From Sialis fuliginosa (Eukaryota > Arthropoda > Insecta > Megaloptera > Sialidae), in the NCBI GenBank assembly GCA_961205875.1, contig OY540809.1:9808267-9872266 (forward strand): a stretch of DNA of 64,000 nucleotides, in the 5' to 3' direction. The position numbers were made by a program, and so were the translations under genes. Below, piece by piece: positions 36,435 to 47,424 of this stretch (the stretch's first letter is position 1; each line of letters starts with the position of its first letter). The notes beneath the pieces were generated by a model, which ran no database searches, was not told where the DNA came from, and saw only the letters and a program-made list of their open reading frames with translations.

Positions 36435-36560
36435 AGCCGAATTTAGCCCGATCCGAATTTCGGATCGGATCGGATTGGGCTTAATTCTTGTTTGTAATGT
36501 TTGGATCGGGTCGGATCCGACCTTAATATAAATTGGTCTGGGCTGTGTCCTGACCTTAAA
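36435..36560 (+). repeat. GGATCGGAT-type repeat, copy 2
   Basis: CCCGATCCGAATTTCGGATC, CTTAATTCTTGTTTGTAATG and GGGTCGGATCCGACC parallel the copy at 35845. The hAT MITE inserted at its left margin. Confidence 0.65.
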
Positions 36561-36561
36561 A

Positions 36562-36690
36562 TGAATCGGAAGTCGAAAAAAAAAACAGTTCGCGGTGAAT
36601 CGTGCGTTGTGGGCATGTTCGGTGGGCATAATTAGTTTATGTTTGATTGAATTAATATCCCCGAGTAATACTGGGTCCAATGATATAAAA
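36562..36690 (+). repeat. REP-4 3' part
   Basis: AGTCGAAAAAAAAAACAGTT, CGTGCGTTGTGGGCATG and CCCGAGTAATACTGGGTCCA match the 3' end seen at 31905-32095. Confidence 0.6.
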
Positions 36691-36704
36691 AATGAATGAT
36701 ATTA

Positions 36705-36842
36705 ACTATTAAAGATAATAGTGTAAGCTACATTTAAAAAAAAATTGAGTCTGTAGGATCGCTCCAAGCTGAGATATTAACTATTCAATTTACTTCTTTG
36801 TTAGTTTATGAGTTTTAATTTGTTTTTAAAAAGGGAAGGTAA
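36705..36842 (+). repeat. TR-165 dispersed copy
   Basis: TAATAGTGTAAGCTACATTT, GTCTGTAGGATCGCTCC, TGAGATATTAACTATTC and AAAAAGGGAAGG match the tandem array at 11476, about 25 kb away. Here there is one unit, starting at the other end of the unit. Confidence 0.8.
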
Positions 36843-37744
36843 AAATGGAACTATGTTTAGTTTGTATTGTGAGTGTGGTATACATTGAACGTTAACTGTC
36901 CGATACTAGACGTAAATGGGAATTTTACTTTTTATTTGTAATTGTTTTTTACTTTTTATTATTTTCTTATATATATTTTGCCTGCATCTCATTCAAACGT
37001 TGATTTTTTTAGATAGAAAATGTTACTATCGATAATGCATGTATCTGAATTAAAATACACTAATCTCCAAAGAGAGAACAATAAGTTTCCTCTTATATAA
37101 AACCACTGAGTTCGCGATTACCCCTCGTTCGTGATTACCCCACTCTCCCTTACAAACATATAACTATGTATATATTACTTCGCTACGTTTCGCTAGGTTT
37201 GTCGCGTGTATAGCTATTAGATTTGTGTATGCATGTATTCATACGTAAGCGGTTGTAATACAGCGTTGATGCGGAACAAGGCTTTTGTGTGAGACGTGTC
37301 GTCGAAAGATTGCAAAATGTTTTTTTAAATTTTATATTTAATATTTACTATTCTTGACTATGTATAACAATTTTCTAAGATTGTGAAATTGCATTCTGAC
37401 GTCTGTCGCAAGTTTGTTTTGTTTTTTATTTCATGATGGACGAATTATTAGATTGAGATTTAAAGTGGTAAAATGTATTGTGAACTAAAAAATCATAACG
37501 ACCCCCCCCCCCCCACCTCACCTCGCCTATCAAAATTATTAAGAGCTTAAGTGGCTGTTTTTTTGGTATATAACAGATCTCTAAATATTGTAATATCCTG
37601 TAACTTATACCCGATTTTTCTGAAAAAAATATATAATGTGCTATTGTTATGTTCAAATGTGCTGAAAAATTAATTATCTCCAATAAAAAATAAAAAATAT
37701 GGTCATGTTCTACTAATTGAGATGTACATTTTGACATCCCACAT

Positions 37745-38108
37745 GCCTAGATATGAAAATTAAAATTAAAAATTCTATTACACCCCTCCCTATTATTCCA
37801 AAATTTAAAATTATATTGTTGACTTTAGTATTTGTTGTTGGTAGTCCCACCAAATATGTTTGGTTATACATTTTAACGTGCCACATGCCTTGGTATAATT
37901 TTTTTTTAAAGAGCTCCTTATTGCCTCCCCTGAAAAATTATTTATTCAATTTTGTACATATTTTACTAGAGGGTGACATTTTACATGTTCAGTAAAAATT
38001 TCAAGTCTCCAGCTTATATACATAGTTTACGAGCTATTTAGCTTTGAGTGAAAAGGACGGACGGACAACAAAGTGAGATTAATAGGGTTTCTTCGGAACC
38101 CTAAAAAT
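37745..38108 (+). repeat. Interspersed repeat ending CTTCGGAACCCTAAAAA
   Basis: A run of CACCCCTCCC, ACATGTTCAGTAAAAATTTC, AAGGACGGACGGACAAC and AGGGTTTCTTCGGAACCCTA. The CGGACGGAC...GGAACCCTAAAAA ending is a very common arthropod repeat terminus. The open frame 37753-37995 is within it and is not claimed as a gene. Confidence 0.55.
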
Positions 38109-39600
38109 GAATGACTGGTTTGTTTTTTAATCAAAAGTTAGCACCGTCATTTTTACTCACAATTTATAGCTCCGTTTTGATGTATTCGCAAAGCTATTTA
38201 TAACATTTTTAGAAAAAATAGGGGAGTTAAGTTATTGGACATTAAATTGTGTCCTAAGTTAACCATACATATTTTAATAATATAAAGAAAGAAGTTCCAA
38301 AGTCCTCCGTGACTGACTCATCAATGCTCAGCCCAAATCCTTCGACCTTAAAACGTGCAATTCTAGACGTATTTAGGCAAAAGAAATTAAATATAATGAA
38401 TAGAGTCCTATAATATATTTGACGCAATATATTATATGTAAATGTATTTATTGATTTAAATAAAATACAATCCTCTTATCAGGGTTGTTTAAAGTACGTT
38501 TATCTGAATAACTGATTATATATACATATAATAAAACTGTTAATGAAAATTCTTTGATTTCAAATAAATGGTTTTTATAGACATACATATGTATGTATGT
38601 ATAGGTACAAACATATTTGAAAGCTATTCGAGATTAATTAAAAAAGTTTTAACATAACTTTTCTACTAGAAGTACAAAAATTTGTCTATATAGTTGAAAA
38701 GTTAATGCGTCGTATAATTTTCAATGATAATTTTCAAACACAAGTTTTATATACAGGGTGTTTGGTTCGGCGATACGAATATTTTGAAGGAAGGTAGAAT
38801 GCGTTATTTGGAAGTAATTTAAGCAAATATACCTATATACAAAGTGCAAAAATTAAATATTGTATGTCCACGATTGCGCTTGTAAATATTAATTAATTGA
38901 ATTGAAAAAAACAATAACAATATATTAGAATATATTCTGTACGACCTAACGTTTTTAATATTTTTATTAAAGTTTGTTAAATTGAATAAAAAAATAAAAA
39001 GTAAATTTCATATTTCCACAATTTTGTTTGTAAATATTAATTAATTGTTTCTATGTTCGTACAAATCATAAGAAATAACTATATTATACAATACTAGTCT
39101 GAATTTTATTTAACCCCATGATACGTATTCACGCCAATCCCTCGACTGTGCATCCCGACACAGTCACACCCATTTTTTATAACGTTGTTAGTAATTATTG
39201 ATAAGTTTTCATTTTATGCTTCAATTAAATATTATAACAACCTACAAAATATATGTAAAATACATAAAAATCCCTGAAATCGGCTCAAAGTAATATTTAA
39301 TTCATGGAACGACCCTTCATGTATGTATAAAAAGGTAAATATAGACATATATGCATATTTGTACTTGGATTTGCTTTTGGTAATGTAAGTACATAAAATG
39401 TTATTTTAATAAACGAATATGAAAAACTTTATATGTAATATTTTTCAGTAAAAATGTCAAGTAGTTTTTTCCTATAAATACATACACGTTCAACATCAAA
39501 GATCGAAAATACGTACATACCAGTAGGTACATTTTAAAGGGAATAATTTGATTGAATTTTTTGTACAAATGTTTTCTCATTGCATACACATACATATAGA
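38109..39600. other. AT-rich stretch with no gene seen
   Basis: ACAGGGTGTTTGGTTCGGCG at about 38754 looks like the start of an arthropod repeat, with no clear end. Nothing else is recognisable. Confidence 0.45.
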
Positions 39601-40250
39601 GGGGAAGAGTGGAATGAAAGAGCCACTTTCATTTGTACGATAATTACCGACTGAGTATTACGCGCGCATTTTTTACTTTTTTATACATACATACATGAAA
39701 TGTACTGTATAATAAAGTAAAGTGATCATGAAAAAATTAGAACTCGAGATTTCAACGGTATTACACGTTTTGAGGATCCCTGAATCACGTACGACCATTA
39801 TCTTAATAACGTCTGTGTGTGTGTCTGTCTGTGAACGCTCTACAGCCAAAACGGTGAGACTTAAAGACAATAAATTTCAAACTTAAGGTTCTTGTATACT
39901 CTAGATGTGCACCTCCTATTTTTGAAAACCATCACTTAACCAGAAAAGCGTGAAAGACCAAAAAAATCTGCAATATAATAAGCAGTTAATGAAATCGAAA
40001 ATAATAGAGGGTGAAAATATATAAAATATAAATAAAACAAAATAATTGTTTCTGTTAATTTGTAGTAAAACTTTTGGTGGCTCTTTCAATGCCTCTATGT
40101 TATGAAAGAATCAAATTTCATTTTTTTTATAAATAGATAGAAATTTATTTATCTTGTTAACTTATGTATAACTGTCTATAAAAAAATATTTATTTATTTG
40201 TAATTTTTTTTGTCCTTTTTAAAACTGTCTTTTTCTTGCCACTCTTCCCC
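39601..40250. mobile_element. MITE-3 copy 1 carrying a REP-1 insert
   Basis: Ends GGGGAAGAGTGG and CCACTCTTCCCC are exact inverted repeats. Subterminal blocks GAATGAAAGAGCCACTTTC and TTGGTGGCTCTTTCAATGCC are shared with 55853-56490. REP-1 sequence (about 39685-39940, with CTCGAGATTTCAACGG and GTCTGTCTGTGAACGC) interrupts the middle. TA follows the right end; the left flank is less clear. Confidence 0.75.
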
Positions 40251-40295
40251 TACAGTATGTAAAACGAAAACAACTTCAGAATGATGCCATGGTAA

Positions 40296-40565
40296 GTATT
40301 AGTAAAACAAATAAAAGCAAAGTTCGAAGTCTCAAGACGGAGCGTAGTTTTCTTTTTGTCTCTTTGTTTGGTAACATACAGAACGCATATTATGTTAACT
40401 TTATTATCAAATTGTTCCATACAAGGTGGCAGAGCTACAACAAAGCGTTCTTGTCATGGGTGTTTCGAAAAATATTATCCAAAAATAAAACAAAACGCAG
40501 AAAAAGAATTTGTATGTTTTGGCTGCAGTAATAAACAGTGTTGTATCTGTGTGAGAGAATATTGA
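40296..40565 (+). pseudogene. Cysteine-rich C-terminus resembling a piggyBac transposase
   Basis: The frame is open from 40296 to a stop at 40563-40565. Its last part reads GGRATTKRSCHGC, then about 18 residues, then FVCFGCSNKQCCIC. The CxxC-x18-CxxC-x4-C-x2-C pattern with a conserved basic run before it resembles the zinc-binding tail of piggyBac-family transposases. No ATG near the start and no DDD catalytic domain is recognisable, so it is at most a fragment. It begins about 45 bp beyond MITE-3, which may be chance. Any other short zinc-ribbon protein would also fit. Confidence 0.4.
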
Positions 40566-40604
40566 ACTTTTAAAAACAATCAATATGGATTATATTATTG
40601 TTAT

Positions 40605-40960
40605 TTGCAAGTCGAGCCCCGCGTATTAGTGTCTCGTACCGTATAGTTTTAATTTAGTTTGATTTTAGCAAAGTAAAGAATTGATGTAATAATTATATTA
40701 AATAGTTTGTCTATTAGAAAACAAATGGCTCCAAATGTAATATCATTAACTGAAAATTCGTAAGTGCGATGAATACTGATAATTTTCTTCTGATTAGGGA
40801 TTAATTCCCATTTTTAGGTTTCCGTAGAAAACTAGGAAATCTTATAGTTTCGCCATGTCCGTCCGTCCTCAAAAATTATAAGCCGATTAAGATGAAATTT
40901 GGTATACGGGTGAATACTGTTAACCTAATAACAGAAATGATAAGATTTTTGAAAAAAGTC
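40605..40960 (+). repeat. Composite CAAGTCGAGCCCCGCG-type repeat
   Basis: GCAAGTCGAGCCCCGCGTAT and GTGTCTCGTACCGTATAG, then TTTAGGTTTCCGTAGAAAAC, TTCGCCATGTCCGTCCGTCC and AATTTGGTATACGGGTGAAT. A related 5' block is at 45270-45390. The style is typical of moth and other insect interspersed repeats. Confidence 0.55.
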
Positions 40961-41395
40961 CAAAAAGTATATTAAAACAAAATTCACTTAATCTATTAAG
41001 TAGGGTGTCTTTAGATGGGTTTTTTAAAATTCAATAAAAAATATCATATGACTTTTTGATGTTAACCCTTCATTCACGATATATTTGCGTTCAAAATCGT
41101 TATCAGAGCGCTCCCCCCTTTTACTTTCTAAACTATCGATGCAAATAATCTAAGAAAATTATAACGAACACTGTAGCTAGAATAGTTTATAAAAAAGTTG
41201 AAATAACTTGTTTATAAATCGTAATGACTACGAAAACCTATCATGTGCGTGCCCAACACGCATTTGGTCGTTTTATTTAAGATTTTTTTTCACTATTAAT
41301 TTCGGCGATATTAATTTAATAATTAAAAAACATTTTTTGGTAACCCATTTGCCCTCCTTAAAAGAGGCGAAAAACTTAAATTTTTTTAAATCTTA

Positions 41396-41554
41396 ATGTC
41401 CGGTATTATAAAGGAGCTAGTAAAATACAACGCGTGCGCGAAACTTGTCAAAGTCATCAACAAACTCCAAAAGAACTGTCATATAAGTTTGATATCTCAG
41501 TTGAAAGTGCTTGCTAACTAGCAAATTTGCTAGGTCCTTTATAATACCGGACAT
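41396..41554. mobile_element. MITE-4, 159 bp, best copy
   Basis: ATGTCCGGTATTATAAAGGA on the left and its reverse complement on the right, extending to 25 bp with one mismatch. The interior has ACGCGTGCGCGAAACTTGTC and CTTGCTAACTAGCAAATTTG. Relatives at 25131 and 19683. Target duplication is ambiguous. Confidence 0.8.
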
Positions 41555-41739
41555 AAGTCTATTATTATGCTAAATCTCAGATTTCGAGGTCAAACGGTTC
41601 AGAAGGATGTGACAGACAGACATACAGACAGAACAGTGTCGATTCACACTAAAAAATAAAAATACCTTATACTCAAAAAAAAAACTATGGTATGTAAGTA
41701 CTTAAAGTCATCTTTCTCTTTTTATGTGTACATGTATGT

Positions 41740-41965
41740 TATAGATAGATAGTTGTAACGGGACAGACAGACGAGTCGCTACTGGTTTGTGCGCTTTTGC
41801 ACACATACACATAGACAAAAAGCATCGCTAAAAAATTACTGCGGGTCGCTGAAGCGGAAGATTGTTTTGTGCGACGACGGGGTGCGCGCTGCATAGATTG
41901 TAGCAAAATTATAAACGCGATTTGTATGTGCACTGTGTCCCCGCCGCTTCCGATCGTGCGTGAAC
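41740..41965 (+). other. GC-rich island ending in a donor-like site
   Basis: Unusually GC-rich for the window (GCGACGACGGGGTGCGCGCT, CCCCGCCGCTTCCGATCG). It ends at CGTGAACAG/GTAAATGC, which fits a plus-strand splice donor. Neither strand encodes a protein I recognise. A non-coding first exon or an unknown repeat are both possible. Confidence 0.3.
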
Positions 41966-42382
41966 AGGTAAATGCACACCTTGTTTCTTTACGCGCTACG
42001 TCAGCGCTTTAATCAGTTCAAAAATGAATTCAAGAGATACAATTAATTGCAGTTAACAGTAAAGGATTTATCATTGTTTCAGGAACAAACCACTCATGCA
42101 ACAAGGTTATTTGAACAGAAACAGTAGTTGACCGGTTGTCCTCACTCTGATGGGATAGTTTCAGCTATACTCGTAGAATGTTTCGTTTTATTTCTATTAT
42201 TGATGTTTACTGATTCAAATAGAAAGAAGTAACAACGTGCAATTCTTGCTTTTACTATTATACTATCAACAAGGAGTAACGTAGTGAAGCGCACACAGTG
42301 GTGGACTAAGGAAAATTGGGTCCTATGCAGATTGTAAATAATGCCCCCTCCCATTCCCTTAACGATGGCATGTTATAACATA

Positions 42383-42775
42383 AGGCACTGGCATCAGTTA
42401 TTACCGCAAAGCAAGGTTTATTGTTTTTGTGATTGACGGGCTTCTTTTTTGTAATTTTCATGAACTCATGTTACTAATAAAACATCATTAAATCAATTTA
42501 ATTATCAAATATAGTTTGTTTTTTAAATTATAGCCTTTTATTTTGTTTATGTTTTTCTCTAGTGATGGATAAAGTAAAAGCAATTTGAAACAATGTAAAG
42601 CAGTAGCTATGATAATATAATAATAATTAGTTTAAATGTCCACCATTTTGACAACTATTGACCGATTGTCATCAATTACACTGTAAGTTAAATATATATA
42701 GATTTAGAAATGGTAGTAATCAAATATCAACAAATATTTCAGTACATATAATTTAAAAATAACCATTACTGGGGC
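42383..42775 (+). mobile_element. MITE-1 copy 6, right end missing
   Basis: AGGCACTGGCATCAG after TA starts the copy, followed by GATTGACGGGCTTC and AACTCATGTTACTAAT. Several internal deletions shorten it, and it stops at CCATTACTGGGGC. Confidence 0.8.
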
Positions 42776-42957
42776 AAACATTTTTTTTAGCAGCTTTAAT
42801 TAACAAATTACCTGTGTAACATCTAAATATGTACTTTTTTTGCTTCCGCTTCTGTCTATTGGCCTTTTTTTTGCTCTTCAACTACTTTAGAAGCTTCTTT
42901 CTTTGCAAATCTGGCGCCATGTGGTAAGGGGTGAAAAACTCCGCCAATGATTTATTC

Positions 42958-43366
42958 CAGGGCTTCGAACCGGAACTGAACCAAAAACCGAAAACCGAAA
43001 ACCGGAAAAACCGTTATTTTTTGCTGGAACGAAAACCGGAACAGAACAGAAATAAAAATATCAGTTTTAACGGTTCAGTACATGTTAAAATAAAAAATAA
43101 AATATAATATAAAATAAATAAAAATATTTCCCACTTGTCGTTCGAACTACCATACAAGTACCATAAAATGTTCTAAATTATGGTAGAAATTTTTTTTTTA
43201 ATACAAATATTTTTTTTTAAATTTATCACTCGGAGCTGAACCGAAAACCGAAAAAACTGGAAAACCCGTTATTTTTTGCGGAAGGAAAACCGGAACCGAA
43301 CCTAAATATATTTTTTTACTCGAACCGGAACGAAAACCGAAACGAAAAAAATGGTTCGAAGCCCTG
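42958..43366. mobile_element. hAT-type MITE with exact 8-bp duplication and GAACCGAAAACCG units
   Basis: Ends CAGGGCTTCGAACC and GGTTCGAAGCCCTG are perfect inverted repeats. ATTTATTC flanks both (42950-42957, 43367-43374). The subterminal regions are made of repeated AACCGAAAACCG-like units in both halves, with CCGTTATTTTTTGC twice. Confidence 0.95.
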
Positions 43367-44037
43367 ATTTATTCAGCCATGTATCTTTATTGTGTCTTTT
43401 TGGAATACTTATAAAGTAATAATTTTTATTCTTAAAAACTAAATTTTAAAAATAAACTTAAGAAAATCGATACCTTTTCATCACCACGGTTACAAAACAG
43501 GTAGGTACGCGTTTACCATTAAAGGCAAATTAAAAGTAACAACGCAAACACAAAAAAACAGGAACCAAACAAAAGAGGAAACAAATTAATTATGAACGCA
43601 TCAGTTGTATGGGAGACGCAAAGGGGAAATGAAAGAACAAATAAAGAATTGGTAGGGAAGAGGTGGACCCCGTGACAAATGTGACAGAATCCTCCTTGCC
43701 GACCACTCGGTTGTAGGATTTAGGGCACTTTTATTGCTGAATTCTTACAGGACAAAGGTGAAACGGCGCCTCTCCTCTTCACGGCTTTTTCCTTTTTCCA
43801 GTCACATAAACGTACTGTCTATTTGTTTTATAAGACTCGCTGGTTTTATATTTTTAACTTAGAATGTATGGGGTTTTAAATTATTATTGAATTCAATTTG
43901 AAGTGAATACTATGTAGTCGCGAAGAAAATGTACTTACAATATTCACAGTGTATGTATTGTATGTCTTAAAAAATATTTTGTGAATGTCTAAAGTCTAAA
44001 TAATTAAAGATTAAGAAATTAGGTACATACATTTTTT

Positions 44038-44360
44038 AACTTTCTTATACGATCAAATGTATGAAATAGTATAAGTAAGTATTGTAAAACCAATTTATTT
44101 TGATCGTAGAAGGGTGACATTTTATATTTAGTATTAATTTTCGTCTGGGAAGCAAAACCTGTATATCCATTCTTTCGTGATGATATTTGTCTGTCTGTCT
44201 GCCTTTCGATCTGTAGATATTATAATTCAAAAATGACATAGAAAGGTGAAATTTTATATTTAAGTTTAATTTTCATCTGGAAAAAAACAAACAACCGAAA
44301 ACGGATGTTTATTCATCCCAATTTTGGAATTTTTCGAATTATTTTTGAAACAGAGCGAAT
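44038..44360 (+). repeat. REP-1 copy
   Basis: AACTTTCTTATACGATC, GTCTGGGAAGCAAAACC, GTCTGTCTGTCTGCC, CCGAAAACGGATGTTTATTC and TTTTTCGAATTATTTTTGAA. Blocks are partly duplicated relative to other copies: the TTTTCATCTGG/TTTTCGTCTGGG segment appears twice. Confidence 0.7.
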
Positions 44361-45117
44361 AAGAAAACTATTTAAGATATACATATTACATATGTCTATA
44401 CTCATCTCATTCACAAGAAAGTTCTATGACTCCAATGGCAGCTTTTTTATAATTATTATTATTATAAAAAAATTATGTAAATATAAAACCGGAAAAAATA
44501 TTGAATTAACAGTTTGTACAAGTTAAAAAATTACAAATTCTATTTACATAGCGTTTCATTTTGAATTTAATACATAAATACATAATATAATACCTACATT
44601 CATTTATATATATGTATGTAAAATCTGTGGTTTAAAATACATATGTATTATGGATTTACATAACTGAAAACAGAACTATAAAATCGTTGAGAGCGAATTT
44701 CAATTTTTAGTTTATATTTCGTTTAAGCTTTTCAGTCTCGCGCGGTGCATTTACGCCACTGAAGTCGTAACTTTTCTAATGCAGTCAATACCGTGGCATT
44801 TTGTGGCTCTTGTCTGAAGAGGATTCTTGAAAACTTTATCTTTCATTTCTTTTTATTTTAACAACTGCTTTGTTAAATTTGTGTTCATACATATTTGTAT
44901 AAAGAAGAAATAATGGCAAAGTTAAATGGAATGTAGAAAATCGATACATACACTAAGATATTTGTGATAATTGTGATGACTATAGATCGAAATTGGTCTT
45001 GGAATAAGCAGAAAAATATTGATAGAAAAAAACATTAATATAATTTAATCATACTGAGTTGTTAATAAATTCTAACAATTATTGATGGAATAAGCTTCTC
45101 AAATTTAGATGAAAGAT

Positions 45118-45231
45118 GGATCTTGGCTTCTAGGTGTAAGCCGCGTCGGTTTGGTCGTGTTATCGGCCAATATTTCGTCACAAATTACAGTGGACATCTA
45201 CATATCAAGATCACCGCGGAAGTCTGAAGAC
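45118..45231 (+). mobile_element. FB-1 single-arm copy with 13-bp duplication
   Basis: One arm only (ATCTTGGCTTCTAGGTGTAA to ATTACAGTGGACATCT), followed directly by the family tail ACATATCAAGATCACCGCGG. TTAGATGAAAGAT at 45105-45117 and TTAGATGTAAGAT at 45232-45244 flank it (12 of 13 identical). This is the simplest form of the family and shows that the tail end is constant. Confidence 0.8.
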
Positions 45232-45269
45232 TTAGATGTAAGATCTTAAATACAAAACACACAAAAAAT

Positions 45270-45390
45270 TGTCAAGTGCGAGTCGAGTCTCGCGAATAAG
45301 TGTCTTGTACCGTAGATTAAAACCTTTAGCAAATTTCAAAACCAATTTAGCTTTGTTTCTATATTACCTATCGAAAAAGTGGCAGCAGAA
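45270..45390 (+). repeat. CAAGTGCGAGTCGAGTCTCG-type repeat
   Basis: GTCAAGTGCGAGTCGAGTCT, AAGTGTCTTGTACCGTAG and CTTTAGCAAATTTCAAAACC. The first two blocks are shared with 40605. This is a familiar insect repeat start. Confidence 0.55.
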
Positions 45391-46489
45391 CAAAAATTAA
45401 TATTTTTAAATTATTTTAAAAACGGTAGTTCTGTATTAATTCTGGGATTTTGGGTTCATTATAGTGAAAATTCCATCCAAGCTGTTTGAGTAGTATTCTA
45501 TGTATATTATGTTCCATATTTAACTGGAAATAGACATTATATTCTAATATTCGCCATTTGTTGTTACCTTTGTAAAAATTACTGCATAATTTATATTAAA
45601 AGAATATAATATGTCATATCAGTAATTTCTAATTAATGAATAAACAAAGAAAGGCTTTCTAAATGGCCGACATTGATAATGTCCACAAGTTTCTCTGAAT
45701 CTTTTACGAATAATGTTGGTTGTAATTTTCGTCGCGTGTCTTGAATAAAATTAACTTGTTATGAAAATGTACTTAGTTGTTTTAGATGATAACGTTTTGT
45801 ATTATTACCGTCTCAAAAAAGATATACGGACAAGTTTATTATGTCGTAAAGTTTTTGTAAGTATTCATTATTTTTGACATAAATGACATTTATTTAATTA
45901 ATTCAAAAGTAATTACAAAACGACAAATAGCATTTGGAATGATAGTTATGTTTCATAAATTAGTTTTTATGATTTAATATCATTGTCAATTCTGTAAACA
46001 AATAACATAATTACATATTAACATAATACAAATATATTTGGCGATAAATAAGCTTTTAAAACAGTGTTTTTATTATTTGTTTTTTTTTCTATTGACATTA
46101 TTTGATTTTATGAACGCAATATTATGCAGTTACTGTATGGTGTTTTAATTAATTTAAAATCCATAGACTACATAATGCAACTTTCAAATACAAATCATTA
46201 CCGTCTTTTGAAACTATATGAACCATATGAGGCGAGATAAGACGACAATTAGGCATGTCTCGTTTAGGAATTGTAGCTGACAGTGTCGTTTAGAGAAAAT
46301 CTAAATCGATCAAGTCTTGATTTCTTTTGAATTATTATTTTCATAATTGAGTTAAAATAATATAATATACTAATTACACATGCCCACAAAAATATGCCTT
46401 GTACTTTTAACCGGACTATAATTTTTTTATGTACCTATTTTGGGGCACTGACACGAATTTGATAATAAAAAAGTTCGCTCACTCCCAAC

Positions 46490-46820
46490 TTTTTTATTAT
46501 GAAAAAATGTACATTAATTTTGGGAGCTTTCACAGACCCTGATAAATTTCTTTGACCAAATCTAATGAATGATCTTTGTAGATTAGACTTCCTTTTTCAA
46601 TTTGCATGGTTTTAGTATCAGTATAAAAATCACATTTTTAACTTGGAACGCCAGATTTGGAAATCCGAAAGTTTTTGCTTCATAATTTAGTCAAAAATGG
46701 TCGCATAATGATACAAAAAAAACAAATTTAAGAGAAAATTCTGATCTACAAAAGTCATTAGTTAGATTTGTTAAAAAAAATAATTTATACCGGCCCGTGG
46801 AAGCTGTAAAAAATTTCGAA
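46490..46820. mobile_element. MITE-5 inverted repeat, copy 1
   Basis: TTTGGGAGCTTTCACAGACC and TCTTTGACCAAATCTAATGA on the left are mirrored by TTAGTTAGATTTGTTAAAAA and GGCCCGTGGAAGCTG on the right. Between them lies GCCAGATTTGGAAATCCG. A related copy is at 58985-59300. Confidence 0.65.
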
Positions 46821-46905
46821 AAATATCTTTTAATTTAAGGTATCTTTCTTGATTTATTTGCTTGTCTTAAAATAAAATAAATAAAAATGTCAAATATGAA
46901 CTTAC

Positions 46906-47246
46906 ATCGCATTTCGAGTATCCGGTATCTCCCTATTCGACGGCAATCCATCACTCGCATCCTGGTTGAACCTATTTCTGACGTATGGGTCTTCTCCGGG
47001 CCTGAGGCGGCCACGCGCCACATAATTCGTCTCGTCGAAGTAGTTCCACGAAAGTCTGCGGTCGCCACCGCCGAACGTCCGACTGGACGAATGCGCCTCT
47101 CCGCCGCCTCCTAGAGCTAATAGAGCTGCAGCTGCAGGAGCACCGCCGCTGGCGAGGTCGTCCGTGGCACCGCCCCCGGTACCGCTCGTCAGTTGCGTCA
47201 GTGATGTCGCGCTTTCTTTGAGCCGTAATGCTCTGTTTTCGACACC
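46906..47246 (-). CDS. pgant: Polypeptide N-acetylgalactosaminyltransferase, one internal exon
   Basis: One exon of a GT27 glycosyltransferase, a Golgi type II membrane enzyme that starts mucin-type O-glycosylation by moving GalNAc from UDP-GalNAc to Ser/Thr. It encodes 113 codons plus two bases. Residues 1-20 are charged; about 21-64 form a Gly/Ala/Ser-rich stem ([20 protein letters not shown]). From about 65 it reads [15 protein letters not shown], then [20 protein letters not shown], then EIPDTRNA. The DPYxRNxFNQ..SD.L..(N/D)R.IPDTR pattern is the GALNT2-like lead-in to the catalytic domain. The acceptor TTATTTCCAG precedes 47246 and the donor GTAAGT follows 46906, both on the minus strand. 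Upstream exons (membrane anchor) and the catalytic and lectin exons were not found; long AT-rich introns would fit. It is much GC-richer than its surroundings. The exact paralog is uncertain. Confidence 0.85.
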
Positions 47247-47282
47247 CTGGAAATAATATAAAAATATGAAGATAACATATAT

Positions 47283-47424
47283 CTGCAGGGCCGATTTGTC
47301 GGGAGATAGAGTCGCGGAATAATCGGCCCGATTTACCTATACACGACCCAATCTGCAGTTTTCACACTCTACTTCCCGACAAATCGACCCTGCAGATTGG
47401 GTGATGTATAGAGGCCTTAATGCT
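47283..47424. mobile_element. TTAA-type MITE, rearranged copy
   Basis: The right end GATTGGGTGATGTATAGAGG followed by CCTTAA matches the MITE at 32356. The left part is an inverted piece (CTGCAGGGCCGATTTGTCGG), and TATACACGACCCAATCTGC sits internally. The outer left end is absent. It lies about 40 bp upstream of the pgant exon, within the intron. Confidence 0.65.

Noticed and set aside
46887..47114. Plus-strand and alternate minus frames at the pgant exon
   Set aside because: These frames cross the splice sites and lack the GALNT pattern; the frame starting at 47246 on the minus strand is the real one.
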